Of a DNA stretch of 64,000 bases, positions 28,112 to 38,549 are shown one piece after another (the stretch's first letter is position 1; each line of letters starts with the position of its first letter). Source of the DNA: Streptomyces sp. P3 (GTDB taxonomy: Bacteria; Actinomycetota; Actinomycetes; Streptomycetales; Streptomycetaceae); NCBI GenBank assembly GCA_016893485.2, contig JAFEKX020000001.1:4588001-4652000 (forward strand), read 5' to 3'. The translations under genes and the position numbers were made by a program. The notes under the pieces are model-generated. The model did not search any database. It worked only from the letters and a program-made list of their open reading frames with translations, and was not told the origin of the DNA.

Positions 28112-28209
28112 GATCCCGGCCCCCGTTCCCCGTCCAGTGCGTCCCGCGCGTTCGGCACGCGTCAAGATTCCGGGGATGCGCGGATCGCGGCCCCGGTGCC
28201 GGACACCTG

Positions 28210-28348
28210 CCGGTGCCCGGCACCGGAACCTTCCGCGGTGCTCCCCTGGCGCCATGGTGCGCGCGGGGTGCACGCCCGCGCATTGCCGGAACCCGGCAGT
28301 GTTCATTAGGGTCTTGATGCCGGTGACGCGCTAAGAAAGCGTCACCGG
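28210..28348. promoter_or_regulatory. Two inverted repeats between yqiJ-like and pucR-like genes
   Basis: The first is CCGGTGCC-C-GGCACCGG at 28210-28226. The second has 10-bp arms CCGGTGACGC / GCGTCACCGG (28320-28329 and 28339-28348) with a 9-base loop, ending 24 bp before the regulator start. Both share the CCGGTG core, consistent with a common binding protein acting on the divergent promoters. Confidence 0.45.
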
Positions 28349-28372
28349 GGCGTCAAGGGAAACGGGGCGGAG

Positions 28373-29430
28373 TTGCCGGAGCGCGGAATACCTGAGCAAT
28401 ATCTCGCGGGGTATGCGCGGCTCTTGGCGGAGGTCGCCGGTACCGGACGCCGCCTGACCCGGGCCGAGTTGGCGGCCCGCCGCACCCTGGGCGAGCAGGC
28501 CGCCGAAGCCGGCCATGAACTGCGCGCCCTGGTCAGCGCCCATCTCGCCGCGACCCGCGCCGCCTGGCCGCAGACCCCGGCTCCGCCGACTGCACCCTCG
28601 CCGCGGTGCAGCAGGCCGTCGATGCCTTCGCCGAGGGCTACGAACGCGCGCAGCGGCTCGCCGTACGCCAAGAGGAGGCGGCGCGACGGGAGTTCATCGA
28701 CGACCTCCTCTACGGCCGCAGCGATCTCGGCCGGCTCGCGGAGCGCGCCGAGCGCTTCGGCCTGCGCCTCTCCCACACGCACGCCGTCGCGGTCGTCCAG
28801 GGCCCGACGCCGTACGACGAGAGCGCGCCGGTGCCGCGTCAGGTGGAGCGCGCGATGATCAGCCGATTCGGTGACCGCAACATCCTGCTCACCACGAAGG
28901 CCGGCCGGATGCTGTGCGTCGCGCCCGGCGACCAGGACGACATCCTCACCCACTTCGCCAAGCAGGCGTACGCCGCCGCGGAGGGCACCCGCGCGGCGAT
29001 CGGCCGGCCGCAGCCCGGCGCGGGCGGCATCGTCCAGTCGTACGAAGAGGCACTGAACACGCTCGAACTCGCGGAGCGGCTCCACCTGGAGGGCCCGCTG
29101 CTGCGCGCCGCCGACCTGCTGGTCTATCCGGTGCTCACCCGCGACCGGCAGGCGATGGCGGACCTGGTGCTCGACGCGCTGGGCCCGCTGACCAGGGCGC
29201 GAGGTGGGCCCCGGCCGCTGCTGGAGACGCTGTCGGCGTACTTCGACAGTGGCTGTGTGGCCGCGGAGACCGCACGCCGGCTGTCGCTGAGCGTGCGCGC
29301 GCTGACCTACCGGCTGGAGCGCATCCACCAGCTCACCGGCGCCGACCCGGCGGACCCCGGCCAGCGGTACACGCTGCAGACGGCGGTGATCGGGGCCCGC
29401 CTGCTGGACTGGCCCGACAAGGAGCTGTGA
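28373..29430 (+). CDS. PucR/CdaR-family transcriptional regulator
   Basis: About 352 residues. The central diguanylate-cyclase-like region contains EFIDDLLYGRSDLGRLAERA and HAVAVVQGPTPYDES. The C-terminal PucR helix-turn-helix reads LSAYFDSGCVAAETARRLSL, then VRALTYRLERIHQLTGADP and DPGQRYTLQTAVIGARLL. The start is TTG 28373 with GGGGCGG upstream; a start further upstream cannot be excluded. One frame change near 28585. Such regulators often control the divergent gene, here the flotillin operon; the shared inverted repeats support that inference. Confidence 0.85.
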
Positions 29431-29520
29431 CGAGCGGGCAAGCAAAGAGCGACCTCGCGCCCGGATGGTGCTACGGCGGCGTGGTCGCTCGGGGTGTGCG
29501 GGGACGTGCGGGCGGAGGCG

Positions 29521-29865
29521 TCAGCCCAGGGTGGTACCGATGTACGACGTCGAGTCCGGGCCGGAGTCCGCGGGGTTCTCCGCGTCGGGGGCCGGCGCGG
29601 GCGCGGGGGCGGGGGTGGCGGGCGCGGGCGGCGTCTCGTGGCAGGTGAAGCCGAGCCGGGTCAGGGCCCTGGTCACCTCGAAGGCGGTGAAGTCACGGCG
29701 GTCCTGCTTGGTGATCACCTCGCCGACCTGCTTCACCGGGTACAGCTTGCGACTGATGACGGCGCAGGGACCGGTGACGGGCTGCTCCGGCCGGATGCCC
29801 TTGAGCATCTCCTCCACCTCGCTCTTCGTCAGATCGAAGGGGTAACGGGCGATCACGCAGCGCAT
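29521..29865 (-). CDS. SCO5918-type conserved actinomycete protein
   Basis: Intact, 114 residues, starting MRCVIARYPFDLTKSEVEEM. The N-terminal 75 residues form a compact basic domain (VTGPCAVISRKLYPVKQVGE, then DFTAFEVTRALTRLGF), followed by an Ala/Pro-rich tail. It matches my memory of the SCO5918 family found next to cold-shock genes in Streptomyces; the function is unknown. It lies directly downstream of the cold-shock gene, but a hairpin separates them. Confidence 0.7.
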   Translation of the reverse strand: MRCVIARYPFDLTKSEVEEMLKGIRPEQPVTGPCAVISRKLYPVKQVGEVITKQDRRDFTAFEVTRALTRLGFTCHETPPAPATPAPAPAPAPDAENPADSGPDSTSYIGTTLG

Positions 29866-29966
29866 GGTGCCTCACCAAGGGGTTCGAGCGGGAGGAGAGG
29901 GGAGGATTTCTCCTCGGGGAAAGCAAACAACGGCCGTGGAACGGCGGGTAAATGAACAGATACGAA

Positions 29967-29995
29967 AGGGGCCCGCACCCAAGGTGCGGGCCCCT
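29967..29995 (-). terminator. Hairpin terminator after the cold-shock gene
   Basis: Perfect inverted repeat with 13-bp arms (29967-29979 and 29983-29995) and a 3-base loop, 20 bp beyond the cold-shock stop on the minus strand and followed there by TTTCG. Confidence 0.85.
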
Positions 29996-30014
29996 GTTTC
30001 GCAGTCTCGCGTGC

Positions 30015-30218
30015 TTAGGCGGGAACGATGTTCTCCGCCTGCGGGCCCTTCTGGCCCTGCGTGATGTCGAAGGTCACCTTCTGACCTTCCTGCAGCTCGC
30101 GGAAGCCCTGGGTGGCGATGTTCGAGTAGTGGGCGAAGACGTCAGCGCCGCCGCCGTCCTGCTCGATGAAGCCGAAGCCCTTTTCCGCGTTGAACCACTT
30201 CACGGTACCGGTGGCCAT
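30015..30218 (-). CDS. Cold-shock domain protein
   Basis: Intact 67-residue CspA-family protein. RNP1 is KGFGFIEQD (residues 13-21) and RNP2 is DVFAHYS (about 26-32). It binds single-stranded nucleic acid as an RNA chaperone. A strong AGGAG RBS precedes the ATG at 30218. The roughly 140-bp upstream region carries a small palindrome, ACCGGATGTCCGGT, at 30290-30303. The length is exactly that of Streptomyces Csp proteins. Confidence 0.96.
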   Translation of the reverse strand: MATGTVKWFNAEKGFGFIEQDGGGADVFAHYSNIATQGFRELQEGQKVTFDITQGQKGPQAENIVPA

Positions 30219-30421
30219 GTCTTAACTCCTAGGCAGTGCACGAGATCCGCACTTTACGAATCTCCTCCATCGCCGTGATGATCACCTGCACCGGATGTCC
30301 GGTTCAAAATTGGCAACCACAACTGCAACTGAAGTCAGCCTAGCACGGAACCCATTTCCGCGGCGGGGGAATTGGGCCTGGAAAGGGCCGCCCGAAACGG
30401 TGAATTTCTGTTTCGGGGACA

Positions 30422-30793
30422 TCAGATTTTCTCACCATGGGACGACCCGCGCCGACCGTCGTGGACCTGCTGCCGGTCGGGGGAACGCAGCTCCTCGTTG
30501 ACCCGCAGCGCCTCGTCCAACCGGTCCTCCAGGCTGATGATGCGGCAGGCGGCCTCGATGGGGGTCCCCTGGTCGACCAGCTCGCGGGCGCGGGAGGCCG
30601 TACGGAGCTGATGGCGCGAGTAGCGGCGGTGACCGCCGTCCGACCGCGTCGGGGTGATCAGCCCTGCCTCACCCAGTGACCGGAGGAAACCGGGGGTGGA
30701 GGCGATCAGCTCGGCGGCCCGGCCCATGGTGTAGGCCGGGTAGTCGTCGTCGTCGAGCCGGTCGGCCGCGGGCTGCTGGCTTTCTGCGGGCAT
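30422..30793 (-). CDS. MerR-type transcriptional regulator
   Basis: About 123 residues. The start at ATG 30793 is chosen because AGGAAAGG lies 5 bases upstream. The N-terminal winged helix reads YTMGRAAELIASTPGFLRSL, then GLITPTRSDGGHRRYSRHQL, the classic MerR recognition region. A short helical dimerisation segment follows (GTPIEAACRIISLEDRLDEAL). There is no effector-binding domain, so it is a minimal MerR protein. It lies upstream of the cold-shock gene on the same strand, with about 200 bp between. Confidence 0.9.
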   Translation of the reverse strand: MPAESQQPAADRLDDDDYPAYTMGRAAELIASTPGFLRSLGEAGLITPTRSDGGHRRYSRHQLRTASRARELVDQGTPIEAACRIISLEDRLDEALRVNEELRSPDRQQVHDGRRGSSHGEKI

Positions 30794-30926
30794 GTACACC
30801 TTTCCTGCGGACCACCGGGGTCGGGACGGCCGCCCCGGAGACCTGGTCCCCCGTACGGGAACTCTAGTCGCACAGGGCGAATCTCTGTCGCGGCGAACAC
30901 AGATGTCCTGACGCCGATCGGCGCGG

Positions 30927-31696
30927 TCAGGGGCCCAGAATCAGCACTCGGCAGGAGCCCGGGAGCCGTGGATCAAGGCCATCCGGGTCCCCTGGGGAGC
31001 CTCGTTCGGCGGCTCGCACGGGGCGTACGGGACGTATGGGGTCAGCCGCGGCGCCCGGTACGACGTCCTGCCAGCCCCATGCGCGGTACGCCGCGAGGCT
31101 CGCGGTGTCCGTGCGGGGATCAGGGTGACGCCGACGGCCGGGGCGTGATCGGCGAGCAGCCGGCGCTGCAGGCGGCGGGCGAGGTTCCAGTCCCGGTCCT
31201 GGTAGTGGGTGCGCACGCGGGGCGGAACGACGATCCCGGAGACCGCGAAGAGCCCGCCGGTCAGCGCGAGGCCGTGCAGACGCCGGGGCAGCCGGGCGTC
31301 GTGGCCCTGCCACCAGGGGTCGGCGGCGCGCACGGGGAAGCCGTAGGCGCAGGCCGTCAGGGTGGTGTTCTCGGCGATGAGCAGGGCGAACCCGGGGCGG
31401 CGGACCTCGCCTGCCAGCCGGCGGAGGAAGGCGTCGCGGTCGCCGTTGCGGCTGCCGCCGCTGGTCTCCTCGTACAGGACGCCCAGGTCCTGGAGGCGGT
31501 CCTCGATCTGGCGGCGGCTGAGCGGGCGGACGCGGTCGCCCTGCCAGGGCGAGGGACCGCGGTCGCGGGCGTGACCGGAGCCCGCGCCCTCCGCTCGCTC
31601 GCTCTTCTCCCCGGCCGCCGTACCGGCAGCACCGTCCCCGCCGGGGGCCGCGGTCGCCTCCGCGGTCGCCGGCCGACCGGGCACGTTCACGGTCAT
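30927..31696 (-). CDS. Putative GNAT-fold acetyltransferase
   Basis: About 256 residues starting MTVNVPGRPATAEATAAPGG. A disordered 60-residue N-terminus precedes RPLSRRQIEDRLQDLGVLYE. The C-terminal half has the GNAT strand order: GFALLIAENTTLTACAYGFP, a motif A-like GGLFAVSGIVVPPRVRTHYQ and GVTLIPARTDTASLAAYRAW, where TASLAAYRAWGWQ is the typical motif B helix. One frame change near 31110. The start follows from the Met-Thr-Val context; 81 bp of upstream open frame is unlikely to be coding. Substrate unknown. Confidence 0.65.
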
Positions 31697-31983
31697 GGGC
31701 CGAGCCCTGCCCCGGGCGCGGACACGTCCGCCCCGGCGTCGTGGTTCGCCGGGAACGGCACCGGTGCGATCCGGCACACGAGAAATCCCGGTCTCTTCAC
31801 GGTACGCCCGCGGGCCGCGGCGGGGCTCGGGCGCCTCCGGCGCGGACCCGGCCGCCCGGGGCGGGAGTACCGTGAGCCCCTACCGGGAGTTCTCCGTACC
31901 TCGGCTCCGGCGCCGGCGTCGTTCCCAGTGCACCACGGCACCGGACCGCCGCACGACGGACGGCCGGGGACAGGGACCGCGAC

Positions 31984-32443
31984 ATGAACGCGCCCACCGA
32001 CACGCACAGTTCGCCCACCCCGCTCACCCCGGCCGACGCGGACCTCCGCACGGCTCCCGGCGCGGAGCGGGGCGCCCCGCCCCTCCTCAGGCTGCGCCTC
32101 GCCGCGCACACCGCCGTACCGCGACGGCTCGACGGGGCGTGGTGGCCCCTACTCCTACGACCTGCTGACCGAGGTGCCACAGCTGCTCGCCGGGCTGCCG
32201 CGGACCTGGGGACACATCGTCAGCGTCATGGTGAGCGGGCGGGTGTGGTCCGCCGCGCCGGGCCGGATGCTCGTGGCCAACCAGGTCGTACGGCTGCACC
32301 GGACCACCGCCGTGCACGCGCCGAACACCGTCGTGCTGCTCGCGCCGGGGCGCGGTCGCTGGGACCTGCTGGTCGTACCGCCGGAACTGACGGAGGAGGC
32401 GGCCGAACCGCTGATGGCCGCCGCGGTCGCCAACCTCCGCTGA
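31984..32443 (+). CDS. DUF5994 family protein
   Basis: About 153 residues. The signature PRRLDGAWWP, then YDLLTEVPQLLAGLPRTWGH matches DUF5994, a small actinobacterial family of unknown function, as do the strands HIVSVMVSGRVWSAAPGRML and WDLLVVPPELTEEAAEPLM. One extra C near 32147 breaks the frame. The stop at 32443 is 28 bp from the convergent TIGR03943 gene. Confidence 0.85.
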
Positions 32444-32470
32444 GGTCGCGGGAGTTGGTCACCCCCGCTG

Positions 32471-33270
32471 CTATTGGTTCCAGCTCTCGTCGTACGGGTC
32501 CTTCGGCGTCGGGACCGGTTTGGCCTGGGTGACCTGGAAGTAGGGGATCGGGCGGTTGTTGATGGGGTCCTTGGTCTGCTTGGGGCTGTACGTGCCGGTG
32601 ATCTCCAGCCAGGTGTCCGGCTGAAGTACCGGCGGGACCTTGCCCGTTAGCGCGATCTTCACCGGCTGGGCGTCCGCGGCACAGCAGTTGAGGGCCATGC
32701 GGACGAGGAACGGCGAGCCCGACTTGTCCAGCGCGACGAAGCCGGTGACCTTCAACTGCCGGGTGCCCAGGGACCGTCCGTGGTCGTAGACCGCGCGGCT
32801 CGCGTAGTCGACCAGGCCGATGGTGAGCGGGTTGCTGTCGGGGAGCTTGAGCAGACCGTACGGCTGCTGGATGGCTGTGCCGGTGCGGACCGCGCTGTAG
32901 GAGCCGAGGGCGGGCGGGGCGACCAGGATCAGGGCGAAGAGGGGGAGGATCAGGAGCCAGGAGATGCGGGGTTCGCGGTGGACGTGGCCTCCGTGAGCCA
33001 CCTCGGGGCGTGCTCGTCGTGACCCTCGGCCTCGGTGTGGGCCTCCGAGTGCGCTTCCGCATGGGTTTCCGCGTGCGCCTTCTCGATCCGTGTCCGGCGC
33101 CACTCGTACCACGCCGTCGCCAGCGCCGTGATGATGAGGACCGCGCCGGAGAGCAGGAGGAGCGGTTGGAGGCCTGCCTTGACGTAGCGCAGGTAGAGGT
33201 TGGTGAAGCCCGCGTGCAGGAGGGCCGCGCCGACCAGGAACAGGACCGCCGCCTGTGCCTGCCGGTTCAC
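32471..33270 (-). CDS. TIGR03943-family membrane protein (permease partner)
   Basis: About 266 residues from GTG 33270 (VNRQAQAAVLFLVGAALLHA). Two or three TM helices lie in the first 60 residues, then a His/Glu-rich cytoplasmic linker (HAETHAEAHSEAHTEAEGHD) that could bind metal. Another TM follows (SWLLILPLFALILVAPPAL). The exported C-terminal domain has a CC pair (MALNCCAADAQPVKI) and PDTWLEITGTYSPKQTKD. One frame change near 32980. Its GTGA start overlaps the permease stop by 4 bp. The pairing YcgR-like permease plus TIGR03943 is conserved and in some bacteria belongs to metal-starvation regulons. I found no Zur box here. Confidence 0.88.
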
Positions 33271-34361
33271 AGGAGCACCGCCCCGGTGACGACCGCGCCC
33301 GTGATGGCGAGGACGAAGGTGGCGGGTGCGAAGCGCAGGGCGAAGCCCCGGCCGAACGTGCCCGCCTGCATGGCGAACAGCTTCAGGTCGATCATCGGGC
33401 CCACCACCAGGAACGCGAGTTTGGCCGTCAGCGAGAACTGGGTGAGCGACGCGGCGACGAACGCGTCCGCCTCCGAGCAGATCGACAGCAGGACGGCGAG
33501 GATCGAGAGGGCGAGGATCGCGACCACCGGGTTGTCGGCGGCCGTGCGCAGCCGGCTCGCCGGTGCGACCGCCTTGAGCGTCGCCGCCGACATAGCGCCG
33601 AGCACCAGGAATCCGCCGGCCTGCATGACGTCGTGCCGGACCGAGCCCCAGAACGCGGCCCCCTTGGTCTCCCCCTCGTGCGGCTCGTGAGCGGGCAGGC
33701 GCAGCCAGTCGGTGCGGCCGAGGCGCGTCCACAGCCAGCCCATCACACAGGCCACGAGCAGACTGCCGACGAACCGGGCGAGCACCATCTCGGGGTTGCG
33801 CGGGAACGCCACCGCCGTCGCCGTCAGCACGATCGGGTTGATCGCCGGGGCGGACAGGAGGAACGCGATCGCCGCCGCCGGGGTCACGCCCCGCCGCACC
33901 AGCGCCCCGGCCACCGGCACCGACGCGCACTCGCAGCCCGGCAGGATCGCGCCCGCCATGCCCGCGATCGGCACGGCCAGCACGGGGTTGTCGGGCAGCG
34001 CGCGGGCGAAGAAGGTCGCCGGTACGAACACCGCGATCCCGGCCGACAGCAGCACGCCCAGCACCAGGAAGGGCAGCGCCTGCACGACCACGGCGACGAA
34101 GACCGTCATCCAGCTCTGCATCACCGGCGCGGAGAGCGCCTGGCGGATCGGGCCCTGGGCGAGCACGACCAGGAGCAGCACCATGGTCAGCACGAGGGGT
34201 GAGTTGAGCTGCCAGCCGTCCTTCGCCGCCTTGGCGGGATCGGCGCCCTGTGACTCCTTGGCGGGCGCGGGCGGTTTCGTGCCCGGTCTGGTCTCCGGTT
34301 CCGTAGAGGGGTCCGGTGGCGTCTCGGTGGTCGGCGCGGCTGGTTCGGTGGTGATGGCCAC
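33267..34361 (-). CDS. DUF318/YcgR-type permease
   Basis: Intact 364-residue integral membrane protein with about eight TM helices and a Pro/Thr-rich cytoplasmic N-terminus. The family signature GAILPGCECASVPVAGALV and the SAPAINPIVLTATAVAF motif are present, with a second half-repeat in SICSEADAFVAASLTQFSLT. The Cys-Glu-Cys near the pore suggests handling of a metal or small inorganic compound, in line with the ArsP-like members of the family; substrate not established. GTG 34361 with GGAGG upstream. It is translationally coupled to the TIGR03943 gene. Confidence 0.9.
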   Translation of the reverse strand: MAITTEPAAPTTETPPDPSTEPETRPGTKPPAPAKESQGADPAKAAKDGWQLNSPLVLTMVLLLVVLAQGPIRQALSAPVMQSWMTVFVAVVVQALPFLVLGVLLSAGIAVFVPATFFARALPDNPVLAVPIAGMAGAILPGCECASVPVAGALVRRGVTPAAAIAFLLSAPAINPIVLTATAVAFPRNPEMVLARFVGSLLVACVMGWLWTRLGRTDWLRLPAHEPHEGETKGAAFWGSVRHDVMQAGGFLVLGAMSAATLKAVAPASRLRTAADNPVVAILALSILAVLLSICSEADAFVAASLTQFSLTAKLAFLVVGPMIDLKLFAMQAGTFGRGFALRFAPATFVLAITGAVVTGAVLL

Positions 34362-34490
34362 GGGTGAGATACCTCCGGCAGACGCCTGGTTTCGCGAGTT
34401 TTGCTCCCTGTCTCTGCATACGGCAGCCGGGGCACGGGTGTTCAGCGCAATACTGGAACCACCCGCCTCCTTGGGGCAGTCTTTCCCCTC

Positions 34491-36475
34491 GTGGCGAGCA
34501 GCGTTCCGAATCAGACCCCGCCGGGCGGTGCCCGCGCGCACATGGTGGTGTGCGGAGACGACGCCCTCGCGCACCGGCTCGCCGTCGAACTCCGCAGTGT
34601 CTACGGCGAACAGGTCACCCTTGTCGTCCCGCTCTCCGAGGCCACCGCACGCCCGCCCGTCGTGGGCCGCGCGCGTGCCGCCTCGGCCGCGCTGCTCGAC
34701 CGGGTCAACGCGGCGGTGGGCAGGACGGGCACCAACGGTGGTGCCAACGGCGGGCCCACCACCGCCGAACCCCCGCGCGGGGAGCGGGTGTTGGAGGTCG
34801 CCGAGCTGACCGAGGCCGTGTTCGCCGAAGCCGGGGTGGAGCGGGCGACCGCGCTGGCCCTCGTCTATGACGACGACGAGACCAACATCCGCGCCGCGCT
34901 CACCGCCCGCCGTCTCAACCCCGGATCCGGCTGGTGATCCGCCTCTACAACCGGCGGCTCGGCCAGCACATCGAGGAACTCCTCGACCAGGCGGCGGCGT
35001 TGGCGACCGGGGACGGTACGGGTGACGGGTCGGGCGGCGGAGCGGGCGGCGGGCCCGGTGCCGGTTTCGACGCGTCGACGACCGTACTGTCCGACGCCGA
35101 TACGGCCGCGCCCGCGCTGGCCGCGACCGCCCTCGCCGGCACCAGCAAGGTCGTCCAGACCGACGGGCTGCTGCTGCGCGCGGTGGAACGGCCGCCGCCC
35201 GCACCCGGGAGGTCGCCGATCCGGGGCTTGCCACGCTCGCCCTGCTCTCGGCGACCAGCAGCGACCCGGCCGGCGCGGACGGCTCCGAGGGCATGGGCGA
35301 ACACGGGCCGCGGCTGCTGCCCGACGCGGCGGCCGTCGCCTTCGCCACCGGGCGCGGCACCGTCGTCCTGGAGCAGGTGTCGTACGCCGGGCCGCAGTTG
35401 CCCGGCGGGCGCGGGGGCGGGGTCGTGCCCGCGTTCTCGTCGCTGTTCTCGCGGCGGCTGCGGTGGTCGCTGGCGGGCATGGTGGCGTGTGTGATCGCGC
35501 TCGCCGTCTCGCTGTGGCTGGTGACGCGGATCCATCCGCTGACCGCCTTCTATCTGACCCTGCTCGATCTGTTCGCGATCGACGACCCCGCGATCGGGGC
35601 GCCACTGGGACGGCAGATCCTTCAACTCCTCTCCGGGCTCGTCGGGTTGCTGATGCTTCCGGTGCTGCTGGCCGCGGTGCTCGAAGCCCTCGGTACGTTC
35701 CGTACGGCGTCCGCGTTGCGCAAGCCGCCGCGTGGTCTCGGCGGGCATGTCGTGCTGCTCGGGCTCGGAAGATCGGCACCCGGGTGCGACCCGGCTGCGT
35801 GAACTCCACATCCCCGTGGTGTGCGTCGAGGCCGATCCCGAGGCGCGTGGGCTCGCGGTCGCGCGGCGGCTGCGGGTGCCGGTGATCCTCGGTGACGTCA
35901 CCCAGGAGGGCGTCCTCGAATCCGCGAAGATCCATCGGGCCCATGCGCTGCTCGCGGTGACCAGCTCCGACACGACCAACCTCGAAGCGGTGCTGTACGC
36001 GCGGTCCGTGCGGCCGGATCTACGGGTCGTGCTCCGGCTGTACGACGACGACTTCGCCACCGCCGTGTACCGGACCCTGCGGGCGGCTCATCCCGGTGCC
36101 CTCACCCGGAGCCGGAGTGTGTCCCATCTGGCCGCGCCCGCGTTTGCCGGGGCGATGATGGGGCGGCAGATCCTGGGGGCGATTCCCGTGGAGCGGCGGG
36201 TGTTGCTGTTCGCCGCGATGACCGTGGGCGGGCATCCGCAGCTGGAGGGGAAGACGGTCGCGGAGGCGTTTCGGGCGGGGTCCTGGCGGGTGCTGGCGCT
36301 GGCGCTGGACACGGCCAGGCGGGACGCGGCGGAGGACGTGCGGCGGTCGGGGTTGGTGTGGGACCTGCCCGACTCGTATGTGCTGGCCGGGTCGGACCGG
36401 GTCGTGCTGGCGGCTACGCGGCGGGGGTTGGCGGAGTTGCTGGGGCGGCGGCCTCGGGATCGTGCGGGAGCTTGA
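34491..36475 (+). CDS. Membrane protein with two RCK/TrkA-N NAD-binding domains
   Basis: About 660 residues. Domain 1 (residues about 15-190) starts HMVVCGDDALAHRLAVELRS, a degenerate Rossmann fold. A two-helix membrane part (LAGMVACVIALAVSLWLVT and LLSGLVGLLMLPVLLAAVL) with a pore-like stretch between follows. Domain 2 is a second Rossmann fold starting GHVVLLGLG, then VVCVEADPEARGLAVARRL and VILGDVTQEGVLESAKIHRA. This resembles RCK-gated potassium channels and the CASTOR-type family. Frame changes near 34910, 35200 and 35770. GTG 34491 chosen just before the first Rossmann strand. Ion transport gated by a nucleotide is likely; the ion is not evident. Confidence 0.8.
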
Positions 36476-36577
36476 ACAGGTGCCCGCCGCCGGGGCCGGC
36501 CGGGGTGGGACGGCAACCCGGCGCTGCGGGTGCCGTCCGCGCCCACCCGTGCCGCCCGGCGGCACGACTGCCCGCGG

Positions 36578-38391
36578 CTAGGCGGACAGGGAATCCGCTC
36601 CCCTCAAATGCCGCTGCGCGAAGTCCAGTTCCAGCTTCACCTGCTTGATCCGCTCGTCCACGACCAACGACCCGTGCCCCCGCGTCGTACCGGTACACCT
36701 CGTGCACCGCCCCGGGACTCAGACGCTTCACGTAGTTGTCGATCTGGCGGATCGGGCAGCGCGGGTCGTTGACGCCCGCAGAGATGTAGACCGGGGCGGT
36801 GACCTCGTCGACGTACGTCAGGGGGAGGACGCCTCGAAGCGGGCCGGGACCTCCTCCGGGGTGCCGCCCAGGAGGGTGCGGTCCATGGCCTTCAGGGCTT
36901 CCATCTCGTCGTGGTACGCCGTGACGTAGTCGGCGACCGGGACCGCCGCGATGCCGAGGGTCCACGCGTCGGGCTGGGTGCCGATGCCGAGGAGGGTGAG
37001 GTAGCCGCCCCAGGAGCCGCCGGTGAGGATCAGACGCTCGGGGTCGGCGAGGCCTGAGGTGATCGCCCACTCCCTGACCGCCGCGATGTCCTCCAGCTCG
37101 ATCAGGCCGACGCGGTACTTCAGGGCGTCGGTCCAGGCGCGGCCGTAGCCGGTGGAGCCGCGGTAGTTGACCCGGACGACCGCGTAACCGTGGTCCACCC
37201 AGGCCGCCGGGCCCGCCGAGAAGGAGTCGCTGTCGTGCCAGGTCGGGCCGCCGTGGATGTCGAAGACCGTGGGGAGCGGGCCCGTCGCGCCCGCCGGTTT
37301 CTGGACCAGGGCGTGGATGCGGCCGCCGGGGCCCTCCACCCACACGTCCTCCACCGGGACCGAGCCGGGTGACTTGAGGCCGGGCGGGTCGAGGACGACC
37401 TCGCCCGTCGTCGAACGCACGGCGGAGGGTTCCGCGGCGGACGACCAGAGGTACTCGACGCTGCCGTCCGGCCTCGCCGTCGCGCCCGAGACCGTGCCCG
37501 GCGGGGTCGGCACCTTCTCCAGCTCGCCCGACGCGAGGTCGTAGCGGAAGACCTCGCTGCGGGCCTCGAAGCTGTGCGCGATGAGGAGGGACGAGCCGTC
37601 CGGGTACCACTCGGCGCTCACATCGCCGGGCAGGTCCAGGGACAGGTCCGTCTCGCCGCCCTTCACGACGTCCCACACCAGGGGCTCCCAACGGCCGCGC
37701 CGCTGATGGCCGATGAGGAGACGCGTGTCGCCGTCGACCGGTGCGAACCCGAGGACCTCCAGGCCCAGCTCCTCGGTGCCGCCCTTGGTGTCGTCCAGGT
37801 CGGCGACCACCGTGCCGTCCGGGCGCAGGACGCGCAGCGCGGAGTGCATCGCGTCGCCGTGCTCCGTGTGCTCGATGGCGATCAGCGAGCCGTCGTGCGA
37901 GAGGTCGCCGACGCCTGCCGACTCGCGGTGCCGGTAGATCAGCGTGGTCTCGTCACCAGTGCGGGCGAGGTGGATCGTCGTACCGTCCTCGTCCGTGGAG
38001 CGGCCCACCACCGCCGTTCTGCCGTCGCGGGCCAGGGCCACCCCGGCCGGATAGGACGGTTCAAGGCCCGGTACCGCCGGTTCGTCGGGGCCGCCCTTGA
38101 AGGGCTGGCGGCGCCAGACGCCGAACTCGTCGCCGTCCTTGTCGTCGAACCACCAGATCCACTCCCCGTCCGGGAGAGCACACCGTCCGTCGTGCCGTTC
38201 GGCCGGTCCGTCACCTGGCGTTGCTCGCCCGACGCACGGTCCCAGGCGTACAGCTCATACGTCCCCGTCGCGTTCGACACGAACAGGGAACGGTCGGGTG
38301 CGTCCTCCGCCCAGTCGGGCAGGGACACGCGGGGCGCCCGGAAGCGCTTCTCCCAGTCCGGTGTGTTCTCGGACCCGTTGCTCTCAGTCAT
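36578..38391 (-). CDS. S9-family prolyl oligopeptidase-like peptidase
   Basis: About 604 residues starting MTESNGSENTPDWEKRFRAP. An N-terminal beta-propeller (WD-like repeats such as RSLFVSNATGTYELYAWD and GSLIAIEHTEHGDAMHSALR) precedes an alpha/beta hydrolase domain. The oxyanion/propeller linker is FDIHGGPTWHD, the nucleophile elbow is GGSWGGYLT, the Asp lies in NDPRCPIRQIDNYV and the catalytic His in HGSLVVDERIKQ. Frame changes near 38180, 36830 and 36690 are bridged. It cleaves short peptides, probably after Pro or with broad specificity. No signal peptide, so cytosolic. Length fits the family. Confidence 0.9.
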
Positions 38392-38549
38392 GGCCCCATA
38401 CTGCCCGCCCACGACGACATTGCACTGGCCCGATCCTCAGCCTGTGGATAACTTCGACCAAGTCCCGGTCGGAGCATTGCCGACGCCTGGTGAACCGTCG
38501 GGCCGACCCCGGGCCAAGAGCCCCACGGGAGCCCCGTACCGTGGAAGGC

